From: Qipengyuania marisflavi
Lineage (GTDB): Bacteria > Pseudomonadota > Alphaproteobacteria > Sphingomonadales > Sphingomonadaceae
Length of the DNA stretch: 64,000 nucleotides
Assembly (NCBI RefSeq): GCF_005884405.1
Contig: NZ_VCAO01000001.1
Location: forward strand, 614,304-678,303
Reading direction: 5' to 3'
The translations under genes and the position numbers were made by a program. Positions 54,310 to 64,000 of the stretch are shown here, one piece after another. The first letter of the stretch is position 1, and each line of letters begins with the position of its first letter. A model generated the notes under the pieces. That model had not been told where the DNA came from. It did no database searches and saw only the letters and a list, made by a program, of their open reading frames with translations.

Positions 54310-57162
54310 ATGGGTAACGAGAGCCAGAATTTCCTGCCCGAGCTTTCCGATCAGGAAGGCCCGCAGCCCGGCCCCAGCTGGGGAAATCCCAAATGGCTGG
54401 CAGAGGTGGCCGATGCCGATGCCGATCTGACACAGGCGCTTGATCCCACGACCATGAAACTGGCGGTAGCCAACGCTGCCGACAAGGCTGGCAAGCCTGC
54501 CGATCCCAAGGCAATCGAGCAGGCGGCGGACGATTCCATCCGCGCCATGCTGCTGATCCGCATCTTTCGCGTACGCGGCCATCTGGCGGCCGATCTCGAT
54601 CCGCTGGGCCTGTCGCACCGCGAAACGCCCAAGGATCTGACGCTGGAATGGCACGGCTTCGACGGTCAGGAAGACCGCGAGGTCTTCGTTGGCGGCGCGC
54701 TGGGTTTCGACTGGGTTACCGTCGGCAAATTGTATGAGACGCTGAAGGCCAATTATTGCGGCAAGGTAGGCCTCGAATACATGCACATTTCCGATGTGGA
54801 GGAACGCCGATTCCTGCAGGAACGGCTCGAAGGCCCCGAGCAAGTCATCCAGTTTACCGACGAAGGCAAACGCGCCATTCTGGGCGCAGTGATCCGCGGC
54901 GAGCAGTACGAGAAATTCCTCGGCAAGAAATATGTCGGCACCAAGCGCTTCGGCCTCGACGGGGGCGAAAGCATGATCCCCGCGCTGGAGGCCATGATCA
55001 AATATGGCGGCCAGCTGGGCGTGCGCGAGATCATTTACGGCATGGCACACCGCGGGCGTCTCAACGTGCTCGCGAATGTCATGGGCAAGCCTTACAAGGT
55101 GATCTTTCACGAATTTTCGGGTGGCAGCGCCAACCCCGATGACGTGGGCGGCTCGGGCGACGTGAAGTATCACCTCGGCACTAGCACCGACCGCAGCTTT
55201 GACGATATCTCCGTCCATATGAGCCTGGTTCCCAACCCCAGCCATCTCGAGGCGGTTGATCCGGTCGTGCTGGGCAAGGCGCGCGCGCAGCAGGCCATTC
55301 GTGACGATCTGAAAAAGCACGAGCAGGTTTTGCCCGTGCTGATCCACGGCGATGCAGCATTTGCGGGTCAGGGTATCGTCTGGGAATGCCTCGGCTTCTC
55401 CGGCATTCGCGGGTACAATACCGGCGGCTGCATCCACTTTGTGATCAACAACCAGATCGGGTTCACCACCAGCCCGCAATTCGCGCGCTCCAGCCCCTAT
55501 CCCTCCGATGTGGCCAAGGGTGTCCAGGCGCCGATCTTGCACGTCAACGGCGATGATCCCGAAGCGGTGACCTTCGCCTGCAAGCTGGCCATCGAATACC
55601 GTCACGCCTTTGGCCGCGATATCGTGATCGACATGTGGTGCTATCGCCGCTTCGGCCATAACGAGGGCGACGAGCCCAAATTCACCCAGCCGCTGATGTA
55701 TGACAAGATCCGCGCGCATCCCAAGGTCAGCGAAATCTTCGCTGCGCGGCTGCGCGAAGAAGGCGTGATCGACGAGAAATACGCCGACTCGGTGTGCAGC
55801 GAGTTCAACACGCATCTCGAAGACGAATTCACGGCGTCCAAGACCTACAAGCCCAACGAGGCCGACTGGTTCGGTGGCCGCTGGGCCGGGCTTAACAAGC
55901 CCGCCGATCCGGAAACCGCGCGCCGCAATGTCGAAACCGCGATTGGCGGCAAATTGTTCGACAGCCTTGGTCGCACGTTGACGGCGGTGCCGGACGATCT
56001 GGCGATCCACAAGACGCTGGGCCGCGTGCTCAAGGCAAAGTCGGACATGTTCGAAAGCGGCGTGGGCTTCGACTGGGCCACTGCGGAGGCACTCGCTTTC
56101 GGCAGTCTGGTCAGCGAAGGTTACGGCGTTCGCCTGTCGGGTCAGGATTCCGGACGCGGCACTTTTAGCCAGCGTCATGCCGTCTGGGTCGACCAGAAGG
56201 ACGAACGCAAATACATCCCGCTGACAACCCTGCCGCACGGCAAGTTCGAGGTTTATGATAGCCCGCTGTCCGAATATGGCGTGCTGGGTTTCGAATATGG
56301 TTTCGCCATGGCAGATCCCAAAAGCCTGGTGATGTGGGAAGCGCAGTTCGGCGATTTCGGCAATGGCGCGCAGATCATGATCGACCAGTTCATCGCCAGC
56401 GGCGAAGTCAAATGGCTGCGGGCCAACGGCCTCGTCCTGCTGCTGCCGCATGGCTATGAAGGTCAGGGCCCGGAACACAGCTCCGCGCGGCTTGAACGGT
56501 TTCTGCAATTGTGTGCGAACGACAATATCCAAGTCTGCAATATCACCACGCCGGCCAATTATTTCCACGTGCTGCGCCGCCAGATGCTGCGTTCCTTCCG
56601 CAAGCCGCTGGTGATCATGACGCCCAAGAGCCTGCTGCGGCACCCACTGGCGAAATCCACTGCGGAAGAGTTTCAGGGCGAGACGCATTTCATGCGGATC
56701 AAGTCCGACGTGACAGAAATCGCCGATGAGAAGGTCCGGCGTCTGGTACTATGCAGCGGCAAGGTCGCTTATGACCTGATGCAGGCGCGGGACGAGGCCG
56801 GGTTGGATGATGTGTCGGTCGTGCGGATCGAGCAGATCTATCCCTTCCCGGGCGAACCGCTTGCCATCCGTTTGAAGCGCATGACCAATCTGCAGGACAT
56901 CGTCTGGTGTCAGGAAGAACCCAAGAACAACGGTTCATGGTTCTTTGTCGACCGGCTGATCGAAGACGCGGCCAGAGCAGCGGGCAAAGACGGCATGCGT
57001 CCCTTCTATGCCGGGCGCGAAGTTGCGGCTTCGCCCGCCACAGGGTTTGCGAGCCGCCACAAGGTTCAGCAGGAGGGGCTGGTGTCTATAGCACTGGGCC
57101 TGTCCGATGGCGGTGCCGCCGCACGCAATCTGAAATCCAACAAATCCAACAAGAAGGCCTGA
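54310..57162 (+). CDS. sucA: 2-oxoglutarate dehydrogenase E1 component
   Basis: A 950-residue E1 of the 2-oxoglutarate dehydrogenase complex, a thiamine diphosphate enzyme that decarboxylates 2-oxoglutarate. Visible are the N-terminal domain with HLAADLDPLGL, the region YGMAHRGRLNVLANV, the ThDP motif GDAAFAGQG, HFVINNQIGFTTSP and the C-terminal GYEGQGPEHSSARLERFLQL block. The ATG at 54310 is preceded by AAAGGTGA; a GTG at 54292 is an alternative. It lies after the sucD hairpin and 9 bases before sucB. Confidence 0.97.
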   Translation: MGNESQNFLPELSDQEGPQPGPSWGNPKWLAEVADADADLTQALDPTTMKLAVANAADKAGKPADPKAIEQAADDSIRAMLLIRIFRVRGHLAADLDPLGLSHRETPKDLTLEWHGFDGQEDREVFVGGALGFDWVTVGKLYETLKANYCGKVGLEYMHISDVEERRFLQERLEGPEQVIQFTDEGKRAILGAVIRGEQYEKFLGKKYVGTKRFGLDGGESMIPALEAMIKYGGQLGVREIIYGMAHRGRLNVLANVMGKPYKVIFHEFSGGSANPDDVGGSGDVKYHLGTSTDRSFDDISVHMSLVPNPSHLEAVDPVVLGKARAQQAIRDDLKKHEQVLPVLIHGDAAFAGQGIVWECLGFSGIRGYNTGGCIHFVINNQIGFTTSPQFARSSPYPSDVAKGVQAPILHVNGDDPEAVTFACKLAIEYRHAFGRDIVIDMWCYRRFGHNEGDEPKFTQPLMYDKIRAHPKVSEIFAARLREEGVIDEKYADSVCSEFNTHLEDEFTASKTYKPNEADWFGGRWAGLNKPADPETARRNVETAIGGKLFDSLGRTLTAVPDDLAIHKTLGRVLKAKSDMFESGVGFDWATAEALAFGSLVSEGYGVRLSGQDSGRGTFSQRHAVWVDQKDERKYIPLTTLPHGKFEVYDSPLSEYGVLGFEYGFAMADPKSLVMWEAQFGDFGNGAQIMIDQFIASGEVKWLRANGLVLLLPHGYEGQGPEHSSARLERFLQLCANDNIQVCNITTPANYFHVLRRQMLRSFRKPLVIMTPKSLLRHPLAKSTAEEFQGETHFMRIKSDVTEIADEKVRRLVLCSGKVAYDLMQARDEAGLDDVSVVRIEQIYPFPGEPLAIRLKRMTNLQDIVWCQEEPKNNGSWFFVDRLIEDAARAAGKDGMRPFYAGREVAASPATGFASRHKVQQEGLVSIALGLSDGGAAARNLKSNKSNKKA

Positions 57163-57171
57163 GGAACTATT

Positions 57172-58422
57172 ATGGCTAGTGAAGTCAAAGTCCCCACGCT
57201 GGGCGAATCGGTGACCGAAGCGACCATCGGCGAATGGCTCAAGAACCCCGGCGATCCGGTCGCTGTGGATGAGCCGATTGCCAGTCTGGAAACCGACAAG
57301 GTCGCGATTGAAGTGCCCTCCCCCGTGGCGGGCGTCATGGGCGAACAGGCTGTTGCCGTCGGCGATACGGTCGAAGTTGGCGCGCTGATCGCAACGATAG
57401 AAGACGGGGTTGCGCAGGCCGGTCCTGAAACCACCAAGCCGCGCGAAAATCCCTCCGAGGCCCCTGCCGAACAGGCCAAGGATGCAGCGCCCGCTGCGGC
57501 CAAGGATGCTGGCAGCGATGCGACACAAACCCTCAGCCCGGCAGTGCGCCGTGCGGTGCTGGAACACGGGGTCGACCCCTCGACCATCAAGGGCAGCGGC
57601 AAGGATGGCCGACTGACCAAGGAAGACGTGATCGCCGCGGCCAAGGCGAAGGGCGATGCGCCCGCTGCTAAGCCCTCGCCCGCACCCGCCGTCGCCGCTG
57701 CTTCGGCGGTGCCCGCTGGCGAACGCCGCGAGGAACGCGTCAAGATGACGCGAATGCGCCAGACCATCGCCAAACGCCTCAAAGGTGCGCAGGAAAATGC
57801 CGCGCTGCTGACGACGTTCAACGATGTCGATATGTCGGCGGTGATCGAGGCGCGCACGAAGTACAAGGACCTGTTCGCCAAAAAGCACGACATCCGGCTC
57901 GGCTTCATGGGCTTCTTCGCCAAGGCCGCCTGCCTGGCGCTGAAAGACGTCCCCTCTGTCAATGCCTATATCGAAGGCGACGAGATTGTTTATCACGATT
58001 TCGTTGATATCTCGGTCGCCGTCAGTGCGCCCAATGGGCTGGTGGTTCCGGTTATCCGTGATGCAGACCAAAAGGGCTTTGCGCGGATTGAACAGGACAT
58101 CGCCGATTATGGGAAGCGCGCTAAGGAAGGCTCGCTGACGATGGATGATATGAAGGGCGGCACCTTCACCATCTCCAATGGCGGCGTGTTCGGATCGCTG
58201 ATGAGCACCCCGATCATCAACCCGCCGCAGAGCGCCGTGCTCGGATTGCACCGGATCGAAGACCGAGCTGTAGTGGTAAATGGCGAGATCGTGATCCGCC
58301 CGATGATGTACATCGCGCTGTCCTATGACCACCGCCTGATCGATGGCCGCGAAGCGGTGACCGCACTCAAAATTATCAAGGAAGCGATCGAAGATCCAAC
58401 CCGGATGCTGATCGATCTTTAA
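57172..58422 (+). CDS. sucB: dihydrolipoyl succinyltransferase (E2)
   Basis: A 416-residue E2. A single N-terminal lipoyl domain has the lipoylated Lys in [13 protein letters not shown] (about residue 43). A long Ala/Pro linker, a peripheral-subunit-binding domain ([20 protein letters not shown]) and the catalytic CATase domain follow, ending with the active-site His in [11 protein letters not shown]. It transfers the succinyl group to CoA. The order sucA-sucB-lpd is standard. Spacing to sucA is nine bases. Confidence 0.97.
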   Translation: MASEVKVPTLGESVTEATIGEWLKNPGDPVAVDEPIASLETDKVAIEVPSPVAGVMGEQAVAVGDTVEVGALIATIEDGVAQAGPETTKPRENPSEAPAEQAKDAAPAAAKDAGSDATQTLSPAVRRAVLEHGVDPSTIKGSGKDGRLTKEDVIAAAKAKGDAPAAKPSPAPAVAAASAVPAGERREERVKMTRMRQTIAKRLKGAQENAALLTTFNDVDMSAVIEARTKYKDLFAKKHDIRLGFMGFFAKAACLALKDVPSVNAYIEGDEIVYHDFVDISVAVSAPNGLVVPVIRDADQKGFARIEQDIADYGKRAKEGSLTMDDMKGGTFTISNGGVFGSLMSTPIINPPQSAVLGLHRIEDRAVVVNGEIVIRPMMYIALSYDHRLIDGREAVTALKIIKEAIEDPTRMLIDL

Positions 58423-58481
58423 CTTTCCGTCGCCTCGGCGAAAGCTGGGGCAGCGTGCCACAAGGCACGGCTTAACCGAGG

Positions 58482-58507
58482 GAGATTCCGGCCTGCGCCG
58501 GGATGAC
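58482..58507. repeat. dispersed sphingomonad-type palindromic repeat
   Basis: GAGATTCCGGCCTGCGCCGG, with its continuation GATGAC, is a variant of the common GAGATTCCCGCCTGCGCGGG repeat, which reads IPAQAGISL when translated in reverse. It forms TCCGGC-CTGC-GCCGGGA. It lies in the 90 bases between sucB and lpd, next to a second repeat-like stretch (CGCCTCGGCGAAAGCTGGGG). Confidence 0.65.
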
Positions 58508-58513
58508 AATTGA

Positions 58514-59926
58514 ATGGCTGATTACGATTACGACGTCCTTGTCATTGGCTCCGGCCCCGGCGGCTATGTCGCGGCGATCCGTGCGGCGCAGCTGGGCCTG
58601 AAAACCGCCTGTGCGGAAAGCCGCGAGACGCTGGGCGGGACTTGCCTCAATGTCGGCTGCATTCCGTCCAAGGCGATGCTCCATGCCTCGGAATACTTCG
58701 ATGCGGCCGCCAATGGCACGATGGCCGAAATGGGTATCGATGTGACGCCCAAGCTCAATCTCGACAAGATGCACGCCCAGCGCCGCGATGCGGTGAAGGG
58801 CCTGACCGGCGGGATCGAATTTCTGTTCAAGAAGAACAAGATCGACTGGAAAAAGGGCCACGCCACCTTTCAGGATGCGCATACGGTCAAGGTCGGTGAC
58901 GAGACGGTCACCGCCAAGAATGTGATTATTGCCACCGGCTCCTCGGTCACTCCCCTGCCCGGCGTTGACGTCGATAACGATGCGCAGATCCTGGTCGATT
59001 CCACTGGCGCATTGGAACTTGCAAAGGTGCCGGAAAAGATGGTCGTCATCGGCGGCGGCGTGATCGGGCTGGAGCTTGGCTCGGTGTGGAATCGCTTGGG
59101 TGCCGATGTCACCGTGGTCGAATATCTGGACCAGTTGCTGCCCGGCATGGATGGCGATGTGCGCAAGGAAGCTGCCAAGATCTTCAAGAAACAGGGCATG
59201 ACGCTGAAGATGTCGACCAAGGTCACGGGCGTCAGCATCAAGGGCAAGACAGCCACACTGACGTTGGAACCTGCCGCTGGCGGCGACAGCGAGACGATGG
59301 AGGCTGATTGCGTGCTGGTATCCATCGGTCGCCGTCCCAATACTGACGGGCTGGGCCTCGACGCTATCGGGCTTGAACTGAACAAGCGCGGCCAGATTGA
59401 AACCGACCATGATTTCCGCACTGCGGTGGATGGTGTCTGGGCCATCGGCGACGTGATCCCCGGCCCGATGCTGGCGCATAAAGCCGAAGACGAAGGCATC
59501 GCCTGCGCCGAGAACATCGCGGGCCAGACCGGCATTGTGAACCACGATGTGATCCCCGGTGTCGTTTATACCCTCCCCGAATTTGCCGGTGTCGGACTTA
59601 CGCAGGAAGAGTCCGTGGAAAAGGCTGGCGGTGACAAGACAAAGATCAAGGTCGGGAAATTCCCGATGATGGCCAACAGCCGCGCCAAGACCAATCACGA
59701 GCCTGATGGTTTTGTGAAGATCATTGCCGATGCCGAAACCGACCGCGTGCTGGGCGTGTGGGCGATTGCGAGCGTTGCCGGCACCATGATTGCCGAGGCC
59801 GGGATAGCGATGGAATTCGGCGCGACCAGCGAAGATATCGCCTATACCTGCCACGCCCACCCGACGCATTCCGAAGCGATCAAGGAAGCGGCGATGGGCG
59901 TTCAGGGCAAGCCGATCCACATCTGA
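58514..59926 (+). CDS. lpd: dihydrolipoyl dehydrogenase (E3)
   Basis: A 470-residue E3 flavoprotein. FAD-binding GSGPGGYVAAIRAAQLG, the redox disulphide in GGTCLNVGCIPSK, NAD-binding GGGVIGLELGSVW and the catalytic His in CHAHPTHSEA are all present. It reoxidises dihydrolipoamide of SucB with NAD+. The start at 58514 is the only sensible ATG. It is the last gene of the TCA cluster. Confidence 0.97.
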   Translation: MADYDYDVLVIGSGPGGYVAAIRAAQLGLKTACAESRETLGGTCLNVGCIPSKAMLHASEYFDAAANGTMAEMGIDVTPKLNLDKMHAQRRDAVKGLTGGIEFLFKKNKIDWKKGHATFQDAHTVKVGDETVTAKNVIIATGSSVTPLPGVDVDNDAQILVDSTGALELAKVPEKMVVIGGGVIGLELGSVWNRLGADVTVVEYLDQLLPGMDGDVRKEAAKIFKKQGMTLKMSTKVTGVSIKGKTATLTLEPAAGGDSETMEADCVLVSIGRRPNTDGLGLDAIGLELNKRGQIETDHDFRTAVDGVWAIGDVIPGPMLAHKAEDEGIACAENIAGQTGIVNHDVIPGVVYTLPEFAGVGLTQEESVEKAGGDKTKIKVGKFPMMANSRAKTNHEPDGFVKIIADAETDRVLGVWAIASVAGTMIAEAGIAMEFGATSEDIAYTCHAHPTHSEAIKEAAMGVQGKPIHI

Positions 59927-59993
59927 TCTTGCAGCAAAGCTGTGCAATGCGCGCCCTTGTCGTGTAATCCGCGATCAGGGGGCATTACGCAGC

Positions 59994-61475
59994 ATGAGAA
60001 TGGGCAAAATCGGATTTCTGGCGGTTGCAGCACTTGCGGGGCTGGGCCTGTCCGGCTGCCAGCAGCAACCGCCGTTTGCCCCGCCGCCGCGCGCCGATGA
60101 GGCCATTAAGGTCGCGCCGCAAAGTTCGATCATCGCAGTGCCAGTGACTGCCGATCTATCGGGACTGGCGGCGCAATTGGCGCGCGAAGTGCCGCGCACG
60201 CTGTGGACAATCAACCGCAAGGGCCAGACCTGCATCGCCTCGGAAAAGATCAAGGTCGCCTTCGTCAAGCTGAAGACGCCGAAGGTGAAATGCGACATCG
60301 TCGGCACCGTCACCCGTGGCAAAATGACTATCGACGGGCGCGGACGCGATATTATCGTGACCATGCCGATCCGGGCAGTGGTGCGCGCCAAGGATATTGC
60401 CGGGATTTTCAAACAGGAAACCGCCACTGGCAACGCCCGCGTTCGCGCAGTGGTGCGCCTGTCGCTGGATAGCCAATGGAACCCGAAGGCCAAGGTCGAC
60501 ATCAAATATGACTGGACCGACAAACCGCATGTCGACCTGCTTGGCCAACGCATCGAGTTTACCGACAGGGCGGACGGCAAGCTGAAAGCCGTGGTCGCGC
60601 AGTTGGAACGCACCCTCCCCCGCGAATTGGCCAAGCTCAATCTGAAACGCGATATCGAGCGGCTGTGGGGTCAGGCCTTTACCTCGCTCCAGCTCAACGA
60701 ATCGAACCCGACGGTGTGGATGCGGGTTACGCCCGAGCAGCTGCAATATGGCGGCTATAGTTTGCGCGGCAAGCGTCTGGAATTGCGTCTGGGGATGAAG
60801 GCGCAGACCGAAACTTTTGTGGGTGATCGCCCAGCCAACCCGGAGCGCAAACCATTGCCTCCACTGGCGAATCTTGCCGAAAAACCAGGCAAGATGCTGT
60901 TCTTCATCCCGGTGATCGCCGACTATGACGAGTTGGAGCCGGTCATCGCGCAGGCGCTCGTCAATCGTTCGAAACGGCCTTTTGAAGTACCCCGGATCGG
61001 ACCGGTCATTGCGCGGTTTGCGGGTGTAGAGGTCTATGGCACCACCGGTGGCCGTGTGGCTGTGGGTGTGACGTTCCGCGCCCGGCGCGATGATCGCAAG
61101 TTTGGCGAGGTCAATGGTCAGGTCTGGCTGACCGCCACCCCCGTCACCAATGCCGGATCACGCAAGGTCACATTCCAGGACTTGCAAATCACTGGCGACA
61201 GCGATCGCAGCGGCGTCGATCTGCTGTTCAAGATCGCCGCGTCGCCCGGATTCTCGCAGACCATCGCCGCCGCCCTCGCGCAGAATTTCGAGAGCGATTA
61301 CGACGTGCTGATGGCCAAGATCGAAGACGCCATCGACACCACACGCCAAGGCGATGTGCTGATCCGCGCCAGCATCGAAGATGTCAAAACAGGCGAGGTA
61401 AAGGCCGCCGGACAGGGGCTTTACCTGCCCGTTTGGGGGACCGGCACCGCATCGGTGGAACTGGCCCCCCGCTAG
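59994..61475 (+). CDS. DUF4403 family lipoprotein
   Basis: A 493-residue protein with a lipoprotein signal (LGLSGC, Cys at about 22) followed by repeated beta-strand regions of the DUF4403 type: SSIIAVPVTADLSGLAAQL, WTINRKGQTCIA near the start, a duplicated half later (PGKMLFFIPVIADYDELEPV), and a GYSLRGKRLELRLGM junction. Probably anchored to the outer or inner membrane on the periplasmic side. The family's function is not known to me, although the repeats suggest a lipid-binding tubular fold, which is speculative. It is convergent with the M49 gene. Confidence 0.85.
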   Translation: MRMGKIGFLAVAALAGLGLSGCQQQPPFAPPPRADEAIKVAPQSSIIAVPVTADLSGLAAQLAREVPRTLWTINRKGQTCIASEKIKVAFVKLKTPKVKCDIVGTVTRGKMTIDGRGRDIIVTMPIRAVVRAKDIAGIFKQETATGNARVRAVVRLSLDSQWNPKAKVDIKYDWTDKPHVDLLGQRIEFTDRADGKLKAVVAQLERTLPRELAKLNLKRDIERLWGQAFTSLQLNESNPTVWMRVTPEQLQYGGYSLRGKRLELRLGMKAQTETFVGDRPANPERKPLPPLANLAEKPGKMLFFIPVIADYDELEPVIAQALVNRSKRPFEVPRIGPVIARFAGVEVYGTTGGRVAVGVTFRARRDDRKFGEVNGQVWLTATPVTNAGSRKVTFQDLQITGDSDRSGVDLLFKIAASPGFSQTIAAALAQNFESDYDVLMAKIEDAIDTTRQGDVLIRASIEDVKTGEVKAAGQGLYLPVWGTGTASVELAPR

Positions 61476-61481
61476 ACCCGA

Positions 61482-63158
61482 TTACACGCCGTCAGGATAG
61501 ATCGGGCGAATATCGACCGGGATGGCATCCATCGCCGCGATTGCCTGACGCGCCGCATCGTCGAGCACGCCATAGCGCGCGAAATATGCCTTGGTACCCG
61601 CATAATCGCCAGTCGCCTGCAACATCAGCTGGTCGGTTAGCAGCGCTTTCAGCCCGCTTTCCATCCTTGCGTAATCCACCTCGTACCGATTGGCGGAGGC
61701 ATCCCAGCGAAACGCGCCGTGTTCCTTCAGATAGCCATATTGCAGCGCCGCACCCTTGCCGTGTGCCTCGTCAATCCCGAAGCGCATCGAACGGAACAGG
61801 CCCGCCATGTAAGTCGACCACAGTTGCGGCTTTTCGGAGGCCGGGATCTCGTTGCGCTCCATCATATAGAGCAGGTTCCAGATCCCCATCACGTCAGCCT
61901 TGGATTCCTCCAGCGCTGAATACTGCTCTTTCAACTCCTCGTTCACCGTGGTCTGGCGACCGCCCACAGTGATCGAGCCGGGCCCCAGGCTGTGCGACAA
62001 TTCGTGGAACAGCGTGCTGAGCTCCATATATTTCTTGGCCACCAGATCCGCCTGTGCAGGCTTGAGCACAACCGCACCGATGGGCGCCAGGATGCGATCA
62101 TATTTGGCGCCCAGTACATTGGCGAGGATCACCTTCTTGGCCCCCTTCGCCTCACGCACGCGCTCGTCATTGGGGAGGTTGAAGGCGATGGTCTGCACGC
62201 CGGGCACATTGTCACCCCCGCCATGCACCTGATCCGCAACCGCGATGGGGCTTTCAAATCCGCGCGTGAAGTTCTTGTAGCGATCTTCAATGGGGAGGTT
62301 GCCCTCCATATCGCGCAGGTAATTCTTGTATTTCGCGACTGCGGCGCTGGCTTCGGGATTGCGCAGTGTGACGAAGCTCTCAAAGGCTGTCTTGGTGCCA
62401 TAAAGCCGGTCGGTATAGACCTCATACGGGCCAATCGCGACTTCGATGGGCGTGTCCTTCAAATCCATCCATGCCATCTCGCTCTCGTAATAATCGTCCG
62501 AGAGGAATGACTTGGCGCGGAGGCCAAGAAACCGCTTGAGGCTGGGATTGGACGTCCGCGCCGCCGCCCGTTCGAGCAGCGCCGCAGCAGGCACCAGCCA
62601 TTCGCGATATTCGACCGAGTACGGCACCGTAACCAGCCGCGCGCCCTGCCGCTTGACCACAGTATAGGGGTTGAGCAGCGCCGCCTTCTCGCCGGGATTG
62701 GCCACCAGATAGGCGTCAAATTCGGCCCGCGTCAGGTCAGCGGGATAGAACCCTGCCCCCTCGGGCATCGCCTCGCTGCCCCAGAACGGATGAGCTTCTT
62801 CAAGATCGTCCCACGGTCCGAAATAGCGGTCAAACATGGTCAGCAACAGATCGCGATCACCATGACGGCTGCGCGCAATGGCGCTGCGGACTTCCGGGTT
62901 TTGGGCGAAGCGCTGGCGCAGGTAAATCTCGCTCATCAAATCGGATGCTTCGATCAGCAGATTAACGACATCACGTTCCTCGGCATTGAGGTAGCTGGTG
63001 TCGGGCGCCATCCTGATCTCGGCCAGCTTGGCATATTGCGCGCGCAGATCGTATCCATCGTGGGTGGCTGCAGGAACGGTGGTGACAGCGCCGGTCTCGG
63101 TCATGGCGGGGGTGCAAGCGGCGGTGGCCAGCAGAAACGGCAGGATGGCTTTGCGCAT
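61482..63158 (-). CDS. dipeptidyl-peptidase III-like (M49) metallopeptidase
   Basis: A 558-residue exported protein with a lipoprotein-like start (LATAACTP, Cys at about 15). The zinc region is FHELSHSLGPG followed about 50 residues later by LEESKADVMGIW, which corresponds to the EECRAE second motif of DPP III. The first motif is the five-residue HExxH (HELSH), not the usual six-residue HExxGH. The region DRILAPIGAVVLKPAQADLV is also typical of bacterial M49 relatives. It would remove dipeptides from peptide N-termini in the periplasm. Related genes are sometimes annotated as 'NUDIX hydrolase', which the sequence does not support. Confidence 0.82.
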   Translation of the reverse strand: MRKAILPFLLATAACTPAMTETGAVTTVPAATHDGYDLRAQYAKLAEIRMAPDTSYLNAEERDVVNLLIEASDLMSEIYLRQRFAQNPEVRSAIARSRHGDRDLLLTMFDRYFGPWDDLEEAHPFWGSEAMPEGAGFYPADLTRAEFDAYLVANPGEKAALLNPYTVVKRQGARLVTVPYSVEYREWLVPAAALLERAAARTSNPSLKRFLGLRAKSFLSDDYYESEMAWMDLKDTPIEVAIGPYEVYTDRLYGTKTAFESFVTLRNPEASAAVAKYKNYLRDMEGNLPIEDRYKNFTRGFESPIAVADQVHGGGDNVPGVQTIAFNLPNDERVREAKGAKKVILANVLGAKYDRILAPIGAVVLKPAQADLVAKKYMELSTLFHELSHSLGPGSITVGGRQTTVNEELKEQYSALEESKADVMGIWNLLYMMERNEIPASEKPQLWSTYMAGLFRSMRFGIDEAHGKGAALQYGYLKEHGAFRWDASANRYEVDYARMESGLKALLTDQLMLQATGDYAGTKAYFARYGVLDDAARQAIAAMDAIPVDIRPIYPDGV

Positions 63159-63282
63159 GGGATCATCTCCGGAAAATTGTCTTTATTGCCTGTCGGTTTA
63201 ACGCAGGCGTGCGCCAATGTCTCCCATCGCGATTGACCGCGCCGCCGATCACCACCTAACACGCTGCACGAGGGAGACGGGG

Positions 63283-64000
63283 ATGAGCTATCTGAAACTG
63301 ACCGAGCGCGCGGGTGCGGTCGAATTGGCGGCGAAGATCCGCGCCGGAGCACTGTCACCGGTCGAAGCAGTCGATCACGCGATTGCCAGGATCGAGAAGC
63401 TCGACGCTCATATCAACGCTGTGGTGGTGTGCGATTTCGACCGCGCGCGTGATACCGCCAAGGCGATGACAGGCACTAATGCAGGTGAAAACCAGCCGCT
63501 GTTCGGCGTGCCGATGACGATCAAGGAAAGCTTCGACATTGCGGGTCTGCCCAGCTGCTGGGGCCACCAGAAATTCACCGGCAATATCGCGAAGCACGAT
63601 GCCAAGGTGGTTCGCCAGATCAAGGCCGCCGGGGCGATTTTGGTCGGCAAAACCAATGTCCCGCCCGATCTGGCCGACTGGCAATCCAACAACCCCGTCT
63701 ATGGTCGCACCAACAATCCGCACGACCACACACGCAGTCCGGGCGGATCATCCGGCGGCGCAGCGGCGGCGGTGGCCAGCGGGATGGTCGCCTGCGATTA
63801 TGGCACTGACATCGGCGGATCGGTGCGGGTGCCAGCGCATTTCTGCGGTATCTGGGGGCATAAGACGAGCTGGGGGCTGGTATCCAAGCAGGGTCATGAT
63901 CACCCGCTGCTGGCGGAGCGCGCTGCGCATGACGGCGCGCTGTCGATTGCCGGACCACTGGCCCGCAATGCCGAGGATCTGGCCGCACTGCTTGCGGTCA
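63283..64000 (+). CDS. amidase signature family enzyme (3' end missing)
   Basis: The frame runs from the ATG at 63283 through the right edge, 239 residues seen. It carries the amidase-signature triad: Lys in [10 protein letters not shown], the cis-Ser and nucleophile Ser in the [17 protein letters not shown] region, and [21 protein letters not shown]. It hydrolyses amides; the substrate is undetermined, and the absence of a gatB/gatC neighbour argues against GatA. A GAGGGAG ribosome site precedes the ATG. The gene is divergent from the M49 peptidase. Confidence 0.9.
   Translation, partial: MSYLKLTERAGAVELAAKIRAGALSPVEAVDHAIARIEKLDAHINAVVVCDFDRARDTAKAMTGTNAGENQPLFGVPMTIKESFDIAGLPSCWGHQKFTGNIAKHDAKVVRQIKAAGAILVGKTNVPPDLADWQSNNPVYGRTNNPHDHTRSPGGSSGGAAAAVASGMVACDYGTDIGGSVRVPAHFCGIWGHKTSWGLVSKQGHDHPLLAERAAHDGALSIAGPLARNAEDLAALLAV

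Noticed and set aside
54217-56688. 823-codon minus-strand frame opposite sucA
   Set aside because: It is antisense to sucA, with composition typical of a reverse frame of a high-GC gene.

Overview
The window is one continuous stretch of an alphaproteobacterial chromosome, most likely a member of the Sphingomonadales close to Erythrobacter/Altererythrobacter. The evidence is a high-GC coding style, a CckA-type hybrid kinase next to recA, alphaproteobacterial LexA boxes (GAAC-N7-GAAC) in front of recA and uvrA, an mdh-sucD-sucA-sucB-lpd cluster, many outer-membrane, TonB and secreted peptidase genes, and the dispersed 'IPAQAGISL'-type repeat. The assignment rests on gene content and motif recognition only.

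Layout. 1-8.5 kb (mostly minus strand): a cut methyltransferase, a glutathione S-transferase, recA with an SOS promoter, cckA, a DUF2062 membrane protein, smpB, a plus-strand aspartoacylase-like gene, and dapA. 8.5-18.3 kb: lytic transglycosylase, greB, a secreted protein, an outer-membrane barrel protein, the rlmN-methyltransferase-MOSC operon, a glycine-zipper protein, and a three-gene operon of pteridine-reductase-like SDR, cytochrome b and molybdopterin lipoprotein. 18.3-24.4 kb: cyclopropane-fatty-acid synthase-like enzyme, haloalkane dehalogenase, a CHASE4-like GGDEF-EAL protein and argG. 24.4-25.06 kb has no convincing gene. It looks like a large structured RNA with five UUCG hairpins, one GNRA hairpin and an intrinsic terminator.

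25.2-28.6 kb: rlpA, an HTH protein, then a lower-GC island on the minus strand. The island encodes a toxin-antitoxin-chaperone (TAC) module (RelE/HigB-like toxin, Xre antitoxin with a C-terminal extension, SecB-like chaperone) followed by a DUF1508 gene, with its own palindromic operator and terminator. 28.7-43.3 kb: uvrA with a LexA box, an RTX repeat protein of uncertain 5' end, an M13 peptidase, two membrane diguanylate cyclases around a membrane-anchored GH24 lysozyme, thpR, a lipoprotein and an M3 oligopeptidase. 43.3-48.1 kb: a complete vitamin B12 uptake operon (btuB-F-C-D) under a cobalamin riboswitch.

48.2-64 kb: a SleB-type cell wall hydrolase, a small conserved protein, a GGDEF-EAL protein, the TCA-cycle cluster (with sucD but without adjacent sucC), a DUF4403 lipoprotein, a DPP III-like (M49) peptidase with a five-residue zinc motif, and an amidase cut by the right edge. 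Recurring themes are envelope and peptidoglycan metabolism, cyclic-di-GMP signalling (four proteins) and SOS control. The least explained parts are the 24.5-25.06 kb RNA candidate and the four-gene TAC operon.
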